NCBI RefSeq assembly: GCF_000499845.2
Contig: NC_023749.2
Coordinates: forward strand, 19,287,138-19,351,137
Length of the DNA: 64,000 nt
Direction of reading: 5' to 3'
Source: Phaseolus vulgaris
Taxonomy: Eukaryota > Streptophyta > Magnoliopsida > Fabales > Fabaceae
Made by a program: the position numbers and the translations under genes. A model generated the notes under the pieces. That model searched no databases. It was given only the letters and a program-made list of their open reading frames with translations, and was not told the origin of the DNA. Shown in pieces: positions 1-11,748 of this stretch (position 1 is its first letter; every line of letters begins with the position of its first letter).

Positions 1-1137
1 TTTGGGTCAGCAGCGGGGTCGGTGGAGGCGCCAGCCTTGGTGGCACGAGCAGCCTTCAGTGCTCTCGCCAAGACCATCCTCTTAGATGAATCCATCACTG
101 ATCCTGCATTCAGACAAAGAACAGGAGTTACAACCACACCAGACCAAACACAAGGCGTTAGTTACATACAAATCACAGAATGCCAATCCCACCGCCAATG
201 CAGTTATATAGATCCACACGGCACGCAGGTAAATGAAATATAAAGAGTACAGATGAACACTTAGCAACAAGGGAAACAGATGGAGGAGGCCAACAGAACA
301 AGCATGATGTAATAAAACACAGATAAGAAAGGGAAACAAGAAACGAGCCTCCCTACCAAAATAGGTGGACAGGGTGTGTGCGTTGTATTCACACGCTATG
401 AGCTTCGGCGTGTCAAAAACAATCCCCAGGCCAGCCAAGGCCTCACATACCCCTCTATCAACGAAAGACAGTTCATCCAGGGTCTTAGGCTTGAGCAGCT
501 TGGGGTGCTCCGTCCAGTATAGGGGAAAGCCATCCAAAGTTGTAGGGTCCTGTTTGGCGCAACACACCCTGAAGAATTTTCCTTTCTAGCCTTTGTACGA
601 GTTCTGGAAGAGGGAAAGGATAATCCTGCCGGCGATCCCGGAAAAGCTCACCCAGAGGCTTTTCCCTTGCTTCTTCACCTCGAAGAAATGCAGAAAGACG
701 TCCACAAAAGGAAGAACGCCTAGATATCCACAAAGAATTTGAAAGGCCCGAACAAAGGCCCAGCTATTAGGATGTAGCTGGGCGGGGGCCGTATTGATCT
801 CCGTGAGGAGTTCCCTCTCAAAGGGTGTAAATGGAAGGCGCACACCAACGCGTTTGAATACAGTTTGATACATGAAGTAAAAGGGGGCGCCACCCCTGGG
901 TCTGTCATCCACACAAACAGATTCCCCTGGTCTGCCGTGGCGGACAGAGATGTGGGCATCGTGGGTGTGGCAGAAGGCGTTGAAGTTGTATAAATGAGGG
1001 TCACCCCGATGGTTCTCCACGTCCTCAATGGTTGTCAAGGTGGTGCATTCGTTTAAGAGATCGTCAGAAGCCCATTTATAGAAGGCCTTGTAGTTGATCT
1101 TGGGGGGAGAACTCGACTTCGGTTTCGAGCGCACCAT
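1..1137 (-). pseudogene. Antisense ORF of T1 Tat element, PF04195-like, predicted two exons, partial
   Basis: This minus-strand ORF starts at the ATG at 1137 (MVRSKPKSS). Exon 1 carries a domain recognisable as the plant 'putative gypsy type transposon' family (PF04195-like): LPFTPFERELLTE, then AQLHPNSWAFVRAFQ. It parallels the T2 antisense protein at 41727-44333 almost residue by residue. One in-frame stop at 586-588 replaces a Trp codon that is intact in the T2 copy; the same frame then stays open. A GT donor lies at 355-356 and an AG acceptor at 104-105. Exon 1 ends in phase 1 and exon 2 (103 down to 1) resumes in frame with SVMDSSKRMVL. The downstream coding region is cut by the window edge. 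Function is unknown. The intron is inferred from splice consensus and from the matching arrangement in T2. Confidence 0.65.
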
Positions 1138-1887
1138 GATGCGAATAAATAGCTGAAGAAAGAAGAAAGGAAAAGGGTTTTAACAAGCGATGCCAAGGCA
1201 GAAAGGGGAAGAGAAACCCTAGAAAATGCCACCCACGCGAAGAAACCCAGAAAGTGGGGGAAAGAGAACGTAGAAGAACAGAGGAGCGAAAGAATGCATA
1301 AATGCGGAAACATAAACAGTCCCAAGCAGTTCAATACACAACAATGCAACGAGATGAAGAAGAAGAGTCATGGAGGTAGAAAAATCATACCTTTGAGTGT
1401 CGAAGTAAGGGAGGAATGGAAGCGCGAAGGAGAGAGCAGTGATTGCAGAGAAAAGAGCTCGAAGGAGATGAACAGTGCGGGAATGCAGAGAAAGTGGATG
1501 GAACAGGGGTTTTGAGCGCGGGGTTTTGGGTAACTTAAACGTTACATTTGCAACCCAAGAGGCGCTAATTTGGGACCGTGCGATTGAGCCGCGTGTCAAA
1601 GGATTAGGCGCTCAATGGGAGCGCAAGAGACTTTTGAAGCCAACCGCGTGATGAACCACGTGGCACGCGATTAAGCGTGGCCCCAAAAGGTGTTGCCTTC
1701 CCCGCTTCAGAGGATTTCCAATCAGCCATTAAGAGCACCCCAATGGTTCGAGGAATGTCGCGTCAATAGTTTGGGGAGTGTCACGTCAGCAAGAATGACA
1801 CGTCACCAAGGTGCCACGTGGAGGGCGTGGGCGGGGCCTTAGTCTTTTCGCTGAAAACAAGTCATCAGCTTAAGACTGGGGGGCTTA
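1138..1887 (+). other. T1 3' non-coding internal region with polypurine tract
   Basis: I see no convincing gene here. The stretch would hold the promoter and 5' leader of the antisense ORF and the 3' end of the sense transcript. It ends with CTTAAGACTGGGGGGCTTA, the polypurine tract that primes plus-strand DNA synthesis directly before the LTR. The T2 element has an almost identical tract before 44933. Confidence 0.6.
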
Positions 1888-3009
1888 TGTACCGTCCCGT
1901 ACCCGGGCGTTGACAAAGTCAAGGTCAAAGTCAGCGTCGAGGTCAAAGTTAACATAAGGCGTCGCCAAAAGGAGGCGTCGCTAAGAGGAAGTGTCGCCAA
2001 CATAAGGCGTCGCCAAGGTAGGGCGTCACCAAGGTAAAATATCACAAGAGCAAGGCCACCACAGTGTTGCTCCCCGATACCCATGGGTAGGAAAGAACGT
2101 GGAGGGAGCGACGCCGTGGAAGACTTTAAGCCTGATAACCCGGGTTAGCAATAAAGAGAAGAAAAAGGTGGCTTCAAGGCCATAGTAATAGCGCCAGTGT
2201 AGAGCAATCTGACTCGTGAAGTGCCCATGTCGCCCCAGAGAAGCCCTTGGGATAGTCACGATCCATGAGCAGGGTCACGCCCAGGGGTAGCCAGGTGCAG
2301 GGTACGAGAGGAAGATAGATACGCTCTCAAAGCGAGTGACTAGAGGTTAGGGGGCACGAGTTGGCACCCAAAAAGTCACCCCTTGCGCAGATGCACTCCC
2401 AGGTGATAGCCCTAAGTTGGGTCGCAGTACTGTGAGGCTCTCCACGTGTGATAGCAGCCAAGCCAAAATAGAAACATTAATTGGTCGGGTACAAGGTAAT
2501 TAAAGCTATTTAAGTTAGAGTTTCTGTTTCGAGCGTTTAAGGTACTTTAAATGCTCCAAGCGGTTTAAACGTCTTAAAGGCGCCGAACGTTTCATAACCT
2601 TAAATGCGCTTTAAGACGCTTTGAATGCTAGAGTCGTTTAAATAGAACCTTGGAGGTTGGAAACAGGGTTGGAACCTTTGGCAGACTTTCCCAGAATACA
2701 CTCTAGTTGCTTGCTCGGTCTAGAGGCTACGCACAAGGGACTAGGGAGAGGATTTTCCGCCAGAGGGAGAAAATATACACACTACACAGTTTCGTTTACC
2801 ACCTTCAGAGTACCATCCACGGTGCTCCGATACGGTGGTGTAGAGTTTTGGTGTTTCTTGCTAGCTGACTTGAGCGTCGGAGTGCAATCGGTCGCTAGGG
2901 AGCCCTTTTGTCCTTCTTTGCAGGAATCCACAGGTAGCCAAAGGGAAGGTGTCCCTAGCTGACGGGCAAGGTCGCGCACGAAGACGTCCCAGGTCAACCG
3001 GCCGGAACA
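1888..3009 (+). repeat. T1 3' LTR
   Basis: A 1122-bp LTR with TG...CA ends. It matches the 5-bp-TSD-flanked solo LTRs at 6291-7876 (same strand) and 46354-47572 (opposite strand). Near its 5' end (about 1950-2035) is a short degenerate tandem repeat built on GGCGTCGCCAA. The middle holds TTTAA-rich imperfect repeats (2520-2640) that recur in the other copies. Confidence 0.85.
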
Positions 3010-3741
3010 AAAAGTGTCAAAACAACTCAAACACAAACAAGAATAAACCTAAGACTCATGATACCACATGATATGATGTCAAGAACATGATAGAGATATG
3101 ATATGGACATGTTATGGATTCAACAAAAGTTGGAATATGATTAGGCACTTTTCTAGAATTGGATCAATGTTCTTAACATTCAAGAACTCACCAAATCACA
3201 AGCAACTAAGCCAAACTCATACAGAAACCCATTTTATGAAGAAGGAACCGATTAAAAGCAACCTAAAACACAAATGAACCGATTAAAATGACTAGAAATA
3301 CCTAAGACATGTTTTTAGAGTTTGTTTGGGAATGGAAATGAATGAATAAGATGGAAAAAAGAAGGAAAATTGTGTGGTTGGAGTCCTTGGAAAGGAGCAC
3401 GCCACTTGAAAGATGCAAAGCTTCAAGATGAGTGTAGATGCCGCCACTTGAGGTTCCAAGAGTGCACTCAAGATAAGACTATAATAGGAGAATACACAAG
3501 TCTCTCAATCACTCACCAATTTGGGAGAATTTCTTTACTCCAAAATAAAAAATCTGTATTTGAAGGACTCAAGCCCTCCTTTTATAGGAGAAGGACCGGT
3601 CATGAGTTTACAAGAAGCTTACAAAGGAAGCTATCCAAGGTTGCCTTGCAACTCTTCCACTTCTAGCGCCTAAAGTGGAGAATGAAGGGATACCTTCTAG
3701 ACTTTTCCTAAAACTAATATCTAAAGATGCTTTACACAAGA
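3010..3741 (-). mobile_element. Minus-strand Ty3/gypsy LTR fragment, left part
   Basis: Reading the minus strand, a primer-binding site beginning TGGTATCATGAG (about 3055-3066) follows an LTR end CATATCA at 3069. The LTR runs rightward to 3741, where element A interrupts it; it resumes at 12211 and stops at about 12290 against satellite DNA, so its U3 start is missing. A TATA-like box is visible on the minus strand (TATAAAAG near 3577-3584). It is a divergent relative of the LTRs at 32740-33808 and 48824-49854: it shares the segment around GCCGCCACTTGAG and AGTGCACTCAAGATAAGAC. No coding sequence survives. Confidence 0.65.
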
Positions 3742-4472
3742 TGATGGAGGAGGGCCAAGCTCACCACACCATGGAAGACAAGATCCAAGCCTAGACCGTC
3801 TAAAGCCATGTGGGGAGCGTCTAGACTCAAGTATGGAACGCCTAGCACAAGATGAGGGGCGACTACAAAAGGAGCGTCTAGGAGGAAGCCTAGACCGTCT
3901 AGGACCTATCACTAGATCCATGGCCAAGCATCTCCACGCACAATTGGCTCAAGCAACGGATGGGAGGGAGAAGAACTTGTACATGCTACACGGAGGCCCA
4001 TTAGGGGTGGCTTAGTAGTTAGTGTAGTGTTAGAAAGCATAAACTTGTCTCCTTTAGTTTTTAACCTAGCTAGCTCACGTTTTCTAGAAGATTCTCACTA
4101 GGAACGACCATGTGCTCCATGTGCCATATGCCTTCACATTTCCATTTCATTTTGCTTGCATTTCATCTTCACTTAGCTTAGCATTTATGGCCTCCTTAGC
4201 CTATAAAAGGAGAAGCCCATCACTTGTATTTTCAAGATTGAATTGAGTAATGTTATGCTGCCATTTTTGTGCCATACATTGCCTTTGCCTAGTTTCTAGG
4301 TTTTAATCTTCCTTCACCATCTATCAAAGGGCTGGCCGAACCTCCCTTCTTCCATACTCTTCATGCACCTTCAAGGTCACCATAACTCCTAGGAGGACCT
4401 TGCCCATTTCATCCATAAGCTTCCGCACCATATTACCAAACATCAAAGAAGAGCTCCTAGAGAATGCCATCA
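3742..4472 (+). repeat. Element A 5' LTR
   Basis: A 731-bp LTR. A TATA box (TATAAAA, 4202-4208) marks the probable promoter and is conserved in the 3' LTR at 11935-11941. The first ~275 bp contain an open frame encoding [12 protein letters not shown], which is the same sequence that serves as the pol C-terminus in the 3' LTR. In the 5' LTR this frame has no upstream coding context. Confidence 0.9.
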
Positions 4473-4474
4473 TT

Positions 4475-4492
4475 TGGTATCATGAGCATAGG
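4475..4492 (+). promoter_or_regulatory. Primer-binding site, element A
   Basis: TGGTATCATGAGC starts two bases after the LTR end. It resembles the TGGTATCAGAGC complement of the plant initiator tRNA-Met 3' end, with one extra base. The same variant, on the minus strand, occurs at about 59033-59047 in the gypsy fragment on the right. Confidence 0.75.
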
Positions 4493-6290
4493 TTCTTCAA
4501 AGATGAGTAGTTCTTGGTCATTTTCATTTTGAGTTCTTCTTTAATCCGTGTTGTTCTTTACATTCCATATTGTCTTGCTGTTTTTTAATTTTTGCTTTGA
4601 ATTGGTGTGCTGTTTGGAAATTCCAATCGGTGCATCTTGTTCAATTGTTCTTGAGCAATCTTTGTGCAATTTTTGGTAGGATTCCATACACTTTGTGTTG
4701 CTGTTTTTATTTTAGGTATTTGAGTCCTTATTGCAATTTTATTTGGTTCATTTTATGCTCTTTGAGTCTTTTAATTTCTGAATCTATATGTGTTTTGTCT
4801 AGTCATGTTTTTCCAAAATGTCATCAAATCATAGTAGTACTTTGTTTGGCTTATTTGTTTCTTGATTTTGGTCTAAATGTTTGTTTTGAATCTGCTGTGT
4901 TTTTGATCCTTTGGTGCCTTTTATTTTTAGCTTGAGTTCATATTTGTGTTTAGATCTACACAAATTCCTTTTCACCAATTCCATTGTGTTTTTCTTTTGG
5001 TATCTTGCTGTTTTTTTTTCAGATTTTACAGAATCCCTTGTTTTTCCATAACTCTATGCTGGCTGTTTTTCTTAAGAAAATTATTTTCCCACATAGGAAA
5101 TTTCTGATTCTCTGGATTATGCAAGATTGAGGTGTTACAGAAAAGACAAAAAAATAATCAGTTCAAAAGAGCCAATAGAAAAAAAATGATAAATATTATA
5201 AAAACAGTGTGCAAATCTGGCGCTACAGTTGGCGTAACTGAACACTGATTTTAGAAAATTTATTAAAACAAATGGTTCATGGGTTTGGAGTGAAACCAAC
5301 GCCAGAATTTAGTTGAGATGTTGAATTATTTGCATATAAATTTTCAGCAGCAAATCTTAAAAGGGCAGGTCAACATAAATCGGGGAAAATCACGCTCTCT
5401 GGCCCACAACAATTTTTTCAGTGGTGTTGTTTTTTATTTTGAAATCAATTCTAGTGCTATTCTTAGGATCCATTTTTTGTGCCTACCTTTCTTTGAGTAC
5501 CTTTATTTGCTTGTCTAATATTTCTTTGGAACTCTTTCTAGTTGTCACAATTTAACTCCATTTGTGTGGTACTGTTTTTCCAATTAAACTGTTTCTTGCT
5601 TTAATTCTTTGGCCTCTAAATTTGGTGCTGGATTGATTCTCAATTGGTGCTTATTTGAGTGGAAATTTGACTTGAGTGAGGTCTAGTTTGCTTGATAGGT
5701 GCTGGAGTGGAGAATTATTTCTCTAATTCTAAGAGGAACAAAGGCAAGGGCAGAAACAAATACCTACCAAAAACACCACAAACATTTGGAAGGCCCAACA
5801 AAGAAAAGACAACCAAGGAAGTGCCAATGGCAAAAAAAGATCAACAAAGGGAGTTTTCTTTAATTTTCTTTGCAACTTAAATTTTTTTAATTACTTCTTT
5901 AATTACGTGATTAGACGGTGAGTGTGTCTTCAAGGGCTCGAAGTGTCCAAGAAGCCTCACCTAGGGCCGACTAGTGTAGAACTATCTAGTTTAGCAATTG
6001 TTAATTGTTTTTAATTGCATCTCTTTGCTTAATTAGTTACGCTTTTCAATTGTGTTGCTTTGTTTAAGCTTTGTTAATTCTTGCTTGGTTAATTACTTAG
6101 CTTGCATTGTTTTCTTGCATTAAAATCTGACTTCTCCAACTTAATTGTGTTTTAAGTGGTTTACTAAGAGAAAGCTTTGTGTGAAGACATTGAGGGATAG
6201 TTTTTGGCTAAGGCAAAGGCTTGGTATTTAAGTAGTCCACTGTGACTCACCTCCCTTACCTGGAAAACTACCTTCTTTGACCTTCCTAAA
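4493..6290 (+). other. Element A 5' untranslated internal region
   Basis: AT-rich leader with no credible ORF. The segment at about 5419-5525 is, on the opposite strand, the homologue of the 109-bp retrotransposon part of every 547-bp monomer at 50613-58268; for example GACAAGCAAATAAA and GCACTAGAATTGATTT are shared. The region ends with CTAAA (6286-6290), the left target duplication of the nested solo LTR. Confidence 0.6.
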
Positions 6291-7876
6291 TGTACCGTCC
6301 CGTATCCGGGCGTTGACTAAGTCAAGGTCAAAGTCAACGGCTGGAGAGTCAAAGTCAACGCAAGACGTCGCTTGAGTGGAGAGACGCCAAGAGGAAGCGT
6401 CCCCAAGGCAAGGCGTCGCCTAGGCGAAGGCGTCGCGCAACCAAGGCGTCGCCAGATCAAACAACGCTAAAGTAAGGCAATCGCGGTGTGGTTCCCTGAT
6501 GTCCATGGGTAGGAAAGACCATGGAGGGAGCGACGCCGTGGGAAGGCCACAGGTCCCGATATCTCGGGAAAGTGATAAAGAGAAGGAAAAGGTGGCTTCA
6601 AGGCCATAGTAATAGTACCAGTGAAGGGCAGCCTGACTCGTGAAGTGCCCCTGCCGCCCCAGAAAGGCAATCGCGGTGTGGTTCCCCGATGCCCATGGGT
6701 AGGAAAGACCATGGAGGGAGCGACGCCGTGGGAAGGCCACAGGTCCCGATATCTCGGGAAAGTGATAAAGAGAAGGAAAAGGTGGCTTCTAGGCCATAGT
6801 AATAGTACCAGTGAAGGGCAGCCTGACTCGTGAAGTGCCCCTGCCGCCCCAGAAAGGCAATCGCGGTGTGGTTCCCCGATGCCCATGGGTAGGAAAGACC
6901 ATGGAGGGAGCGACGCCGTGGGAAGGCCACAGGTCCTGATATCTCGGGAAAGTGATAAAGAGAAGGAAAAGGTGGCTTCAAGGCCATAGTAATAGTACCA
7001 GTGAAGGGCAGCCTGACTCGTGAAGTGCCCCTGCCGCCCCAGAGACGTCCGTGGGGCAGATACGACTCAAGAGGAAAGTCACGCCCAGGGCAACCGGGTG
7101 CAGGGTACAAAAGGAAGGCAGATACGCTCTCAAAGTAAGTGACTAGATAGTTGGGGGCATGAGTTGGCACCCAAAAAGTCACCCCTAGCGCAGTAGCACT
7201 CCCAGCAGGAGGACTCACACGTAGAAACGTCCCCAGGTGGGCAGGAGCGCCCCTAGATGGGGTCATGGCGTCGTGAGGCCCTCCACGTGTACGACAGCCA
7301 TGCCAGAATAGAAACACCCTTCAGTCAGGTGCCAGGTAATTAAAAGTCATTCAATACAGTTTCCCTTTCGAGCATTCAGGTACTATAATGGCTCCCGAGC
7401 GTTTCAACGTCTTAAATGCGCTACGTTTTGTAATTAAGCGCTTTAATGAGTGCGTTACGTTTGTAATTAAAAGCGCTTTAAGGCGCTTTAAATGCTTGGG
7501 TAGTTTAAATAGCGCAGAGAATGTTGGAAAAAGGGTTGGAACCTTCGGCAAATTTACCAGAGAACTCTCTAGTTGCTTGCTCGTGCTTTAAGGTTACGTA
7601 CAAGTGACTGGGGAAATATTTTTGCCTGAAGGAGACAACACACAAATATACACAGTTCTTTTACCACCTTCAGAGTACCACACGCGGTGCTCAGACACGT
7701 AGGTGGACAGTTTTTGGTGTTTCTTGCTGGCTGACTTGAGCGTCGGAGTGCAAACGGCCGCTAGGGCGCCTCTTTGTCCTCTTTTTTGCAGGAATCCACA
7801 GGCAATCAGTGGGAAGGAGTCCCTAGCTGACGGTTGAGGTCGCGCACGAAGACGTCCCGGTCAACCGGACAGAACA
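6291..7876 (+). mobile_element. T1 solo LTR nested in element A
   Basis: A 1586-bp LTR (TGTACCGTCCC...CAGAACA) flanked by CTAAA at 6286-6290 and 7877-7881. It has no internal region, so it is a solo LTR formed by LTR-LTR recombination. It is 300-500 bp longer than the copies at 1888-3009 and 46354-47572 because of an internal 190-bp triplication. The long minus-strand ORFs across it come from that repeat and are not genes. Confidence 0.9.
6475..7043 (+). repeat. 190-bp tandem triplication inside the solo LTR
   Basis: Three nearly identical units begin AGGCAATCGCGGTGTGG at 6475, 6665 and 6855. The third ends at about 7043 in CCCCAGAGACG. The other two T1 LTRs in the window carry this segment once. 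Only a few substitutions separate the units (for example CCCTGATGTCC against CCCCGATGCCC), so the amplification is recent. Confidence 0.9.
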
Positions 7877-7922
7877 CTAAATTTTCTCAAGGTAAAATAG
7901 TTGTATACACAAAGCTTTAGTC

Positions 7923-9549
7923 ATGTCTTCTTCTTCTCATTCTGCAAAGTCTATTGAAAGTGAAGTAAAATCTATAAAAACTCTTTTGAAAGAAGTTTCA
8001 CAAGCTATGCAAATGATTTCATTTAGAAAATTGGAGAATGAGACTAAAATCAATGAGTTGACTAAAGCCCAAGAAGAGAAGTCACAAAAATAAAAAAAAA
8101 TCTCATTCTCATGCATCCCAATCTAAAAGTAATGAGTCTCTAGGGGAGGGAAGCCTTAGAATCAATGACTATTACCAACCACCCCCTACAAGAAATAGAC
8201 CAAGGGAGCAAGAGGCCCCAAGGGAGGTTAGGTTAGACCTACCTCATTTCCATGGTAAGGAGAATGTAGAAATCTACCTAGATTGGGAAATGAAAGTAGA
8301 GCAACTCTTTGCTTGCCAAAGGGTGAGTGAAGAACGCAAGGTACCCTTAGCCGCCCTTAGCTTCCAAGGGAACGCCATGTATTGGTGGACCTCTCTCGAA
8401 AGAGAAAGACGTCTTCGTAGGGAACCTCCCATTACGTATTGGAATGACCTTAGGGGAGCCCTAAGACGTCGACATATACCTTCCTACTACCATAGGGAGT
8501 TAATGGACAAGCTCCAAAGACTCCAACAAAAGAACATGAGTGTGGAAGAGTATAGGCAGAAAATGGAGCTCTACATGATGAGAGCATCCATTAGGGAAGA
8601 GGAGGACACCACCATAGCTAGGTTCCTTAGTGGTCTTTCCCTTGAGATAAGAGATAGGGTAGAACTCCTTCCCTACCAAGACTTGAATGACTTGGTTCAA
8701 CTTTGCATTAAAGTTGAACAACAAATTTTGCGCAAAACTTCAAGTCAAAGGGTGAGTTCCTACTCTAGCTTTTATCCCAAGAAAGAATATAGAAGAGAGG
8801 GTAGCACATCAAGAGAAAAACCAAAAGAAGCTACCAAACCCTTAGCAAAAGAAACCTCCGCCCCACCCATCCGAGCTAGAGATGTTAAGTGCTTTAAGTG
8901 CTATGGTAGAGGGCATGTGCAAGTACAATGCCCAAACCAAAGGACTTTGTTTTTAAAGGGTGTAGATGAATACACTAGTGGCGAGGATGAGCCTAGTGAG
9001 AAAGAAGAAGGGGGAGAGGATGAGAGGGTAGCTCCATTAGAGGGAGAATTGCTAATGATTAGGAGAACCCTCAACGATCATCCTAGCACATCCATGGAAA
9101 CACAAAGGGAAAACATCTTTCATACAAGATGCAATGTTTTAGAAAATATATGTTCCCTTATTGTGGATAGTGGATCTAGTTGTAATTTTTGTAGTGCTAG
9201 AATGGTTGATAAGCCTAATCTACAAGTAGTTCCTCACCCAAAACCTTACAAACTGCAATAGATTAATGAAAATGGGGAACTAAGTGTAGATAAGCAAGTG
9301 GAAATCAAGTTTTCCATAGGGAACTACAAAGACAAAAGTTTTATGTGATGTAATGCCTATGGAAGCTTGCCACATCTTATTAGGGAGACCATGGCAATTT
9401 GACAAGAAAACCTTGCATGATGGTCTCACTAACGAGATTTCCTTCACCCATAAGCATAAGAAGTTTGTAATCAGTCCTTTATCACATTCTCAAGTGATAA
9501 AAGACCAAATACAAATGAAACATAAGAGGGATGAGGAAAAAAAAAAAGA
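7923..9549 (+). pseudogene. gag: Element A gag-protease pseudogene
   Basis: Gag is the structural protein that packages the retrotransposon RNA. A likely start is the ATG at 7923 (MSSSSHSAKS). An A-rich run near 8085-8100 shifts the frame into the 8290-9261 reading. The gag core shows YWWTSL and WNDLRGALRRR and then a CCHC zinc knuckle, CFKCYGRGHVQVQC (about 8890-8931). The protease active-site motif is LIVDSGSS (about 9157-9180). A TAG at 9259-9261 replaces a Trp codon after KPYKLQ. An extra base near 9333 shifts to the frame with MEACHILLGRPWQFD. A second A run (about 9537-9548) shifts the frame again. It cannot make an intact protein. Confidence 0.85.
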
Positions 9550-11748
9550 GTGCTAGAAAAAGAGAAAATCCTTAAGGATAGGAAGGCGTGGGAGAAGAGT
9601 GTTCCTTCCCACAAGGTTGCTCAACAAGACAAGCCTTTTGAAAACATTTTGGAAAATTTGCTTCTTGTTGAACAACCAAGCCTGGTCTTTTGTAAAGGAA
9701 CACTTACATGCACTGCCACAAGTAATGAACTTATGAGTCTACCTCCTCAAGTAGAAAAACTTTTAAGTGAATTTGAATATATATTCTCTAATGAGGGACT
9801 CATTGGACTCCCTCCCATTAGAGGTATAGAACATCAAATTGACTTCATTCTGGGGGCAAGCCTACCAAATAGGCCCGCTTATAGAACAAACCCTGAGGAA
9901 ACCAAGGAGATAAGTCACAAGTTCAAGACTTCTTGGAGAAGGGTTGGGTTCAAAAGAGCCTAAGCCCTTGTGCTGTACCTGTCTTGTTGGTGCCCAAAAA
10001 GGATGGAAAATGGTGCATGTGTTGTGATTGTAGAGCAATCAACAACATCACCATCAAGTATAGGCATCCAATCCCAAGGCTTGATGACATGCTTGATGAA
10101 CTACATGGGTCAACCATATTCTCTAAAATTGACCTTAAAAGTGGATATCACCAATTTAGAATCAAGAAGGGTGATGAGTGGAAAACCGCTTTTAAGACCA
10201 AGTTTGGATTATATGAGTGGTTGGTGATGCCCTTTGGGCTCACTAATGCCCCTAGTACATTCATGAGGCTCATGAATCACACCTTGAGAGATTGCATAGG
10301 TAAATATGTAGTAGTTTATTTTGATGATATCTTAGTGTATAGCAAGACCCTAAGACCATCTAAGACACCTTAGGGAAGTTCTTCTAGTGCTTAGGAAAAA
10401 TAGTCTTTTTGCCAATAGGGATAAGTGCACCTTTTGTGTAGATAGTGTAGTTTTCTTAGGTTTCATAGTTAACCAAAAGGGGGTGCATGTTGACCCCGAG
10501 AAAATCAAAGCCATCCGAGAGTGGCCCACTGCACAAAATGTAAGTGTTGTAAGGAGTTTTCATGGGTTAGCTAGCTTCTATAGAAGGTTTGTGCCTAATT
10601 TTTCAAGCCTAGCTTCTCCTTTGAATGAACTTGTAAAAAAAGATGTTGCATTTTGTTGGAATGATAAGCATGAGCAAGCCTTCCAAAGGCTAAAAGCTCA
10701 ACTCACCAATGCACCAATTCTATCTCTTCCAAATTTTTCCAAAACATTTGAGATAGAATGTGATGCATCGGGAGTAGGCATAGGTGCGGTATTGTTGCAA
10801 GGTGGACACCCCATTGCATATTTTAGTGAAAAAATCCATGGTGCCACCCTCAACTATCCCACCTATGACAAAGAGCTCTATGCTCTTGTGCGAGCCCTAA
10901 AGACTTGGGAACACTACCTTGTGTCCAAAGAATTTGTCATCCATAGTGATCATGAGTCTTTAAAATATTTAAAGGGCCAACACAAGCTCAACAAGAGACA
11001 TGCTAAATGGATGGAGTTTCTTGAACAATTTCTTTATGTAATCAAATACAAGAAAGGAAGCACCAATATAGTGGCCGATGCTCTTTCAAGGCGGCATACA
11101 CTCTTTTCAAAATTGGGTGCCCAAATTCTTGGATTTGATCACATAAGAGAGCTTTACCAAGAGGATCAAGAACTCTCATCCATCTATGCCCAATGTCAAC
11201 ATAGAGCGCAAGGAGGTTACTATGTGGCCGAGGGATATCTTTTTAAAGAAGGAAAACTTTGCATTCCCCAAGGCACACATAGGAAACTCCTTGTCAAGGA
11301 AGAACATGAGGGGGGACTCATGGGCCATTTTGGAGTTGATAAGACTCTGGACATACCTCTTGAATATGGAGTGCATGATACTTTTAATGTAATTGATCTT
11401 TCTCCATTTGTAGGTACCAATGACAATGAGGACGAGCTGGATTTGAGGACAAATCCTTTCCAAGGGGGAGGGGATGATGGAGGAGGGCCAAGCTCACCAC
11501 ACCATGGAAGACAAGATCCAAGCCAAGACCGTCTAGAGCCATGTGGGGAGCGTCTAGACTCAAGTATGGAACGTCTAGCACAAGATGAGAAGCGACTACA
11601 AAAGGAGCGTCTAGGAGGAAGCCTAGACCGTCTAGGACCTATCACTAGGTCCATGGCCAAGCATCTCTACGCACAATTGGGTCATACAACGGATGGGAGG
11701 GAGAAGAACTTGTACATGCTACACGGAGGCCCATTAGGGGTGGCTTAG
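9550..11748 (+). pseudogene. pol: Element A pol pseudogene: RT, RNase H, truncated integrase
   Basis: Three overlapping frames encode pol. The first (9550-9963) leads into RT; a frameshift near 9910-9935 enters the frame with [20 protein letters not shown] and the catalytic YFDDIL (about 10318-10335). A further shift near 10345 enters 10387-11748. RNase H follows: [32 protein letters not shown] and [10 protein letters not shown]. The integrase zinc-binding start ([13 protein letters not shown]) breaks off at GHFGVDKTL and joins in frame to the pol tail [13 protein letters not shown], so the DDE core is missing. The frame then crosses the polypurine tract into the 3' LTR and ends at 11748. Confidence 0.88.
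11461..11474 (+). promoter_or_regulatory. Polypurine tract, element A
   Basis: AAGGGGGAGGGGA immediately precedes the TGATGG start of the 3' LTR and is the expected primer for plus-strand synthesis. It is also coding: it gives the Gly-rich stretch where pol enters the LTR. Confidence 0.85.

Larger units (their letters stand above)
1..3009 (+). mobile_element. 3' part of a Tat-like Ty3/gypsy retrotransposon (family T1)
   Basis: The window opens inside the 3' internal region of a gypsy element whose 5' part lies to the left. What remains is an antisense ORF on the minus strand (1-1137), non-coding sequence to 1873, a purine-rich tract ending in GGGGGG just before 1888, and a complete 3' LTR (1888-3009) starting TGTACCG and ending GGAACA. 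An antisense ORF between pol and the 3' LTR is typical of Tat-clade elements. Solo LTRs of the same family occur at 6291-7876 and 46354-47572. The element sits in the internal region of a minus-strand gypsy whose LTR begins at 3069. If the TSD is 5 bp, the right copy should be AAAAG at 3010-3014; the left copy is outside the window. Confidence 0.8.

Noticed and set aside
4570..4935. A 121-codon hydrophobic ORF resembling a membrane protein
   Set aside because: It is T-rich leader of element A, whose Phe/Leu/Cys-rich translation is expected from base composition. No homologous ORF was noticed in related leaders.
6467..7317. A 239-codon minus-strand ORF with internal repeats
   Set aside because: It lies antisense in a non-coding LTR and is produced by the 190-bp triplication. 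The other two LTR copies do not keep it open.
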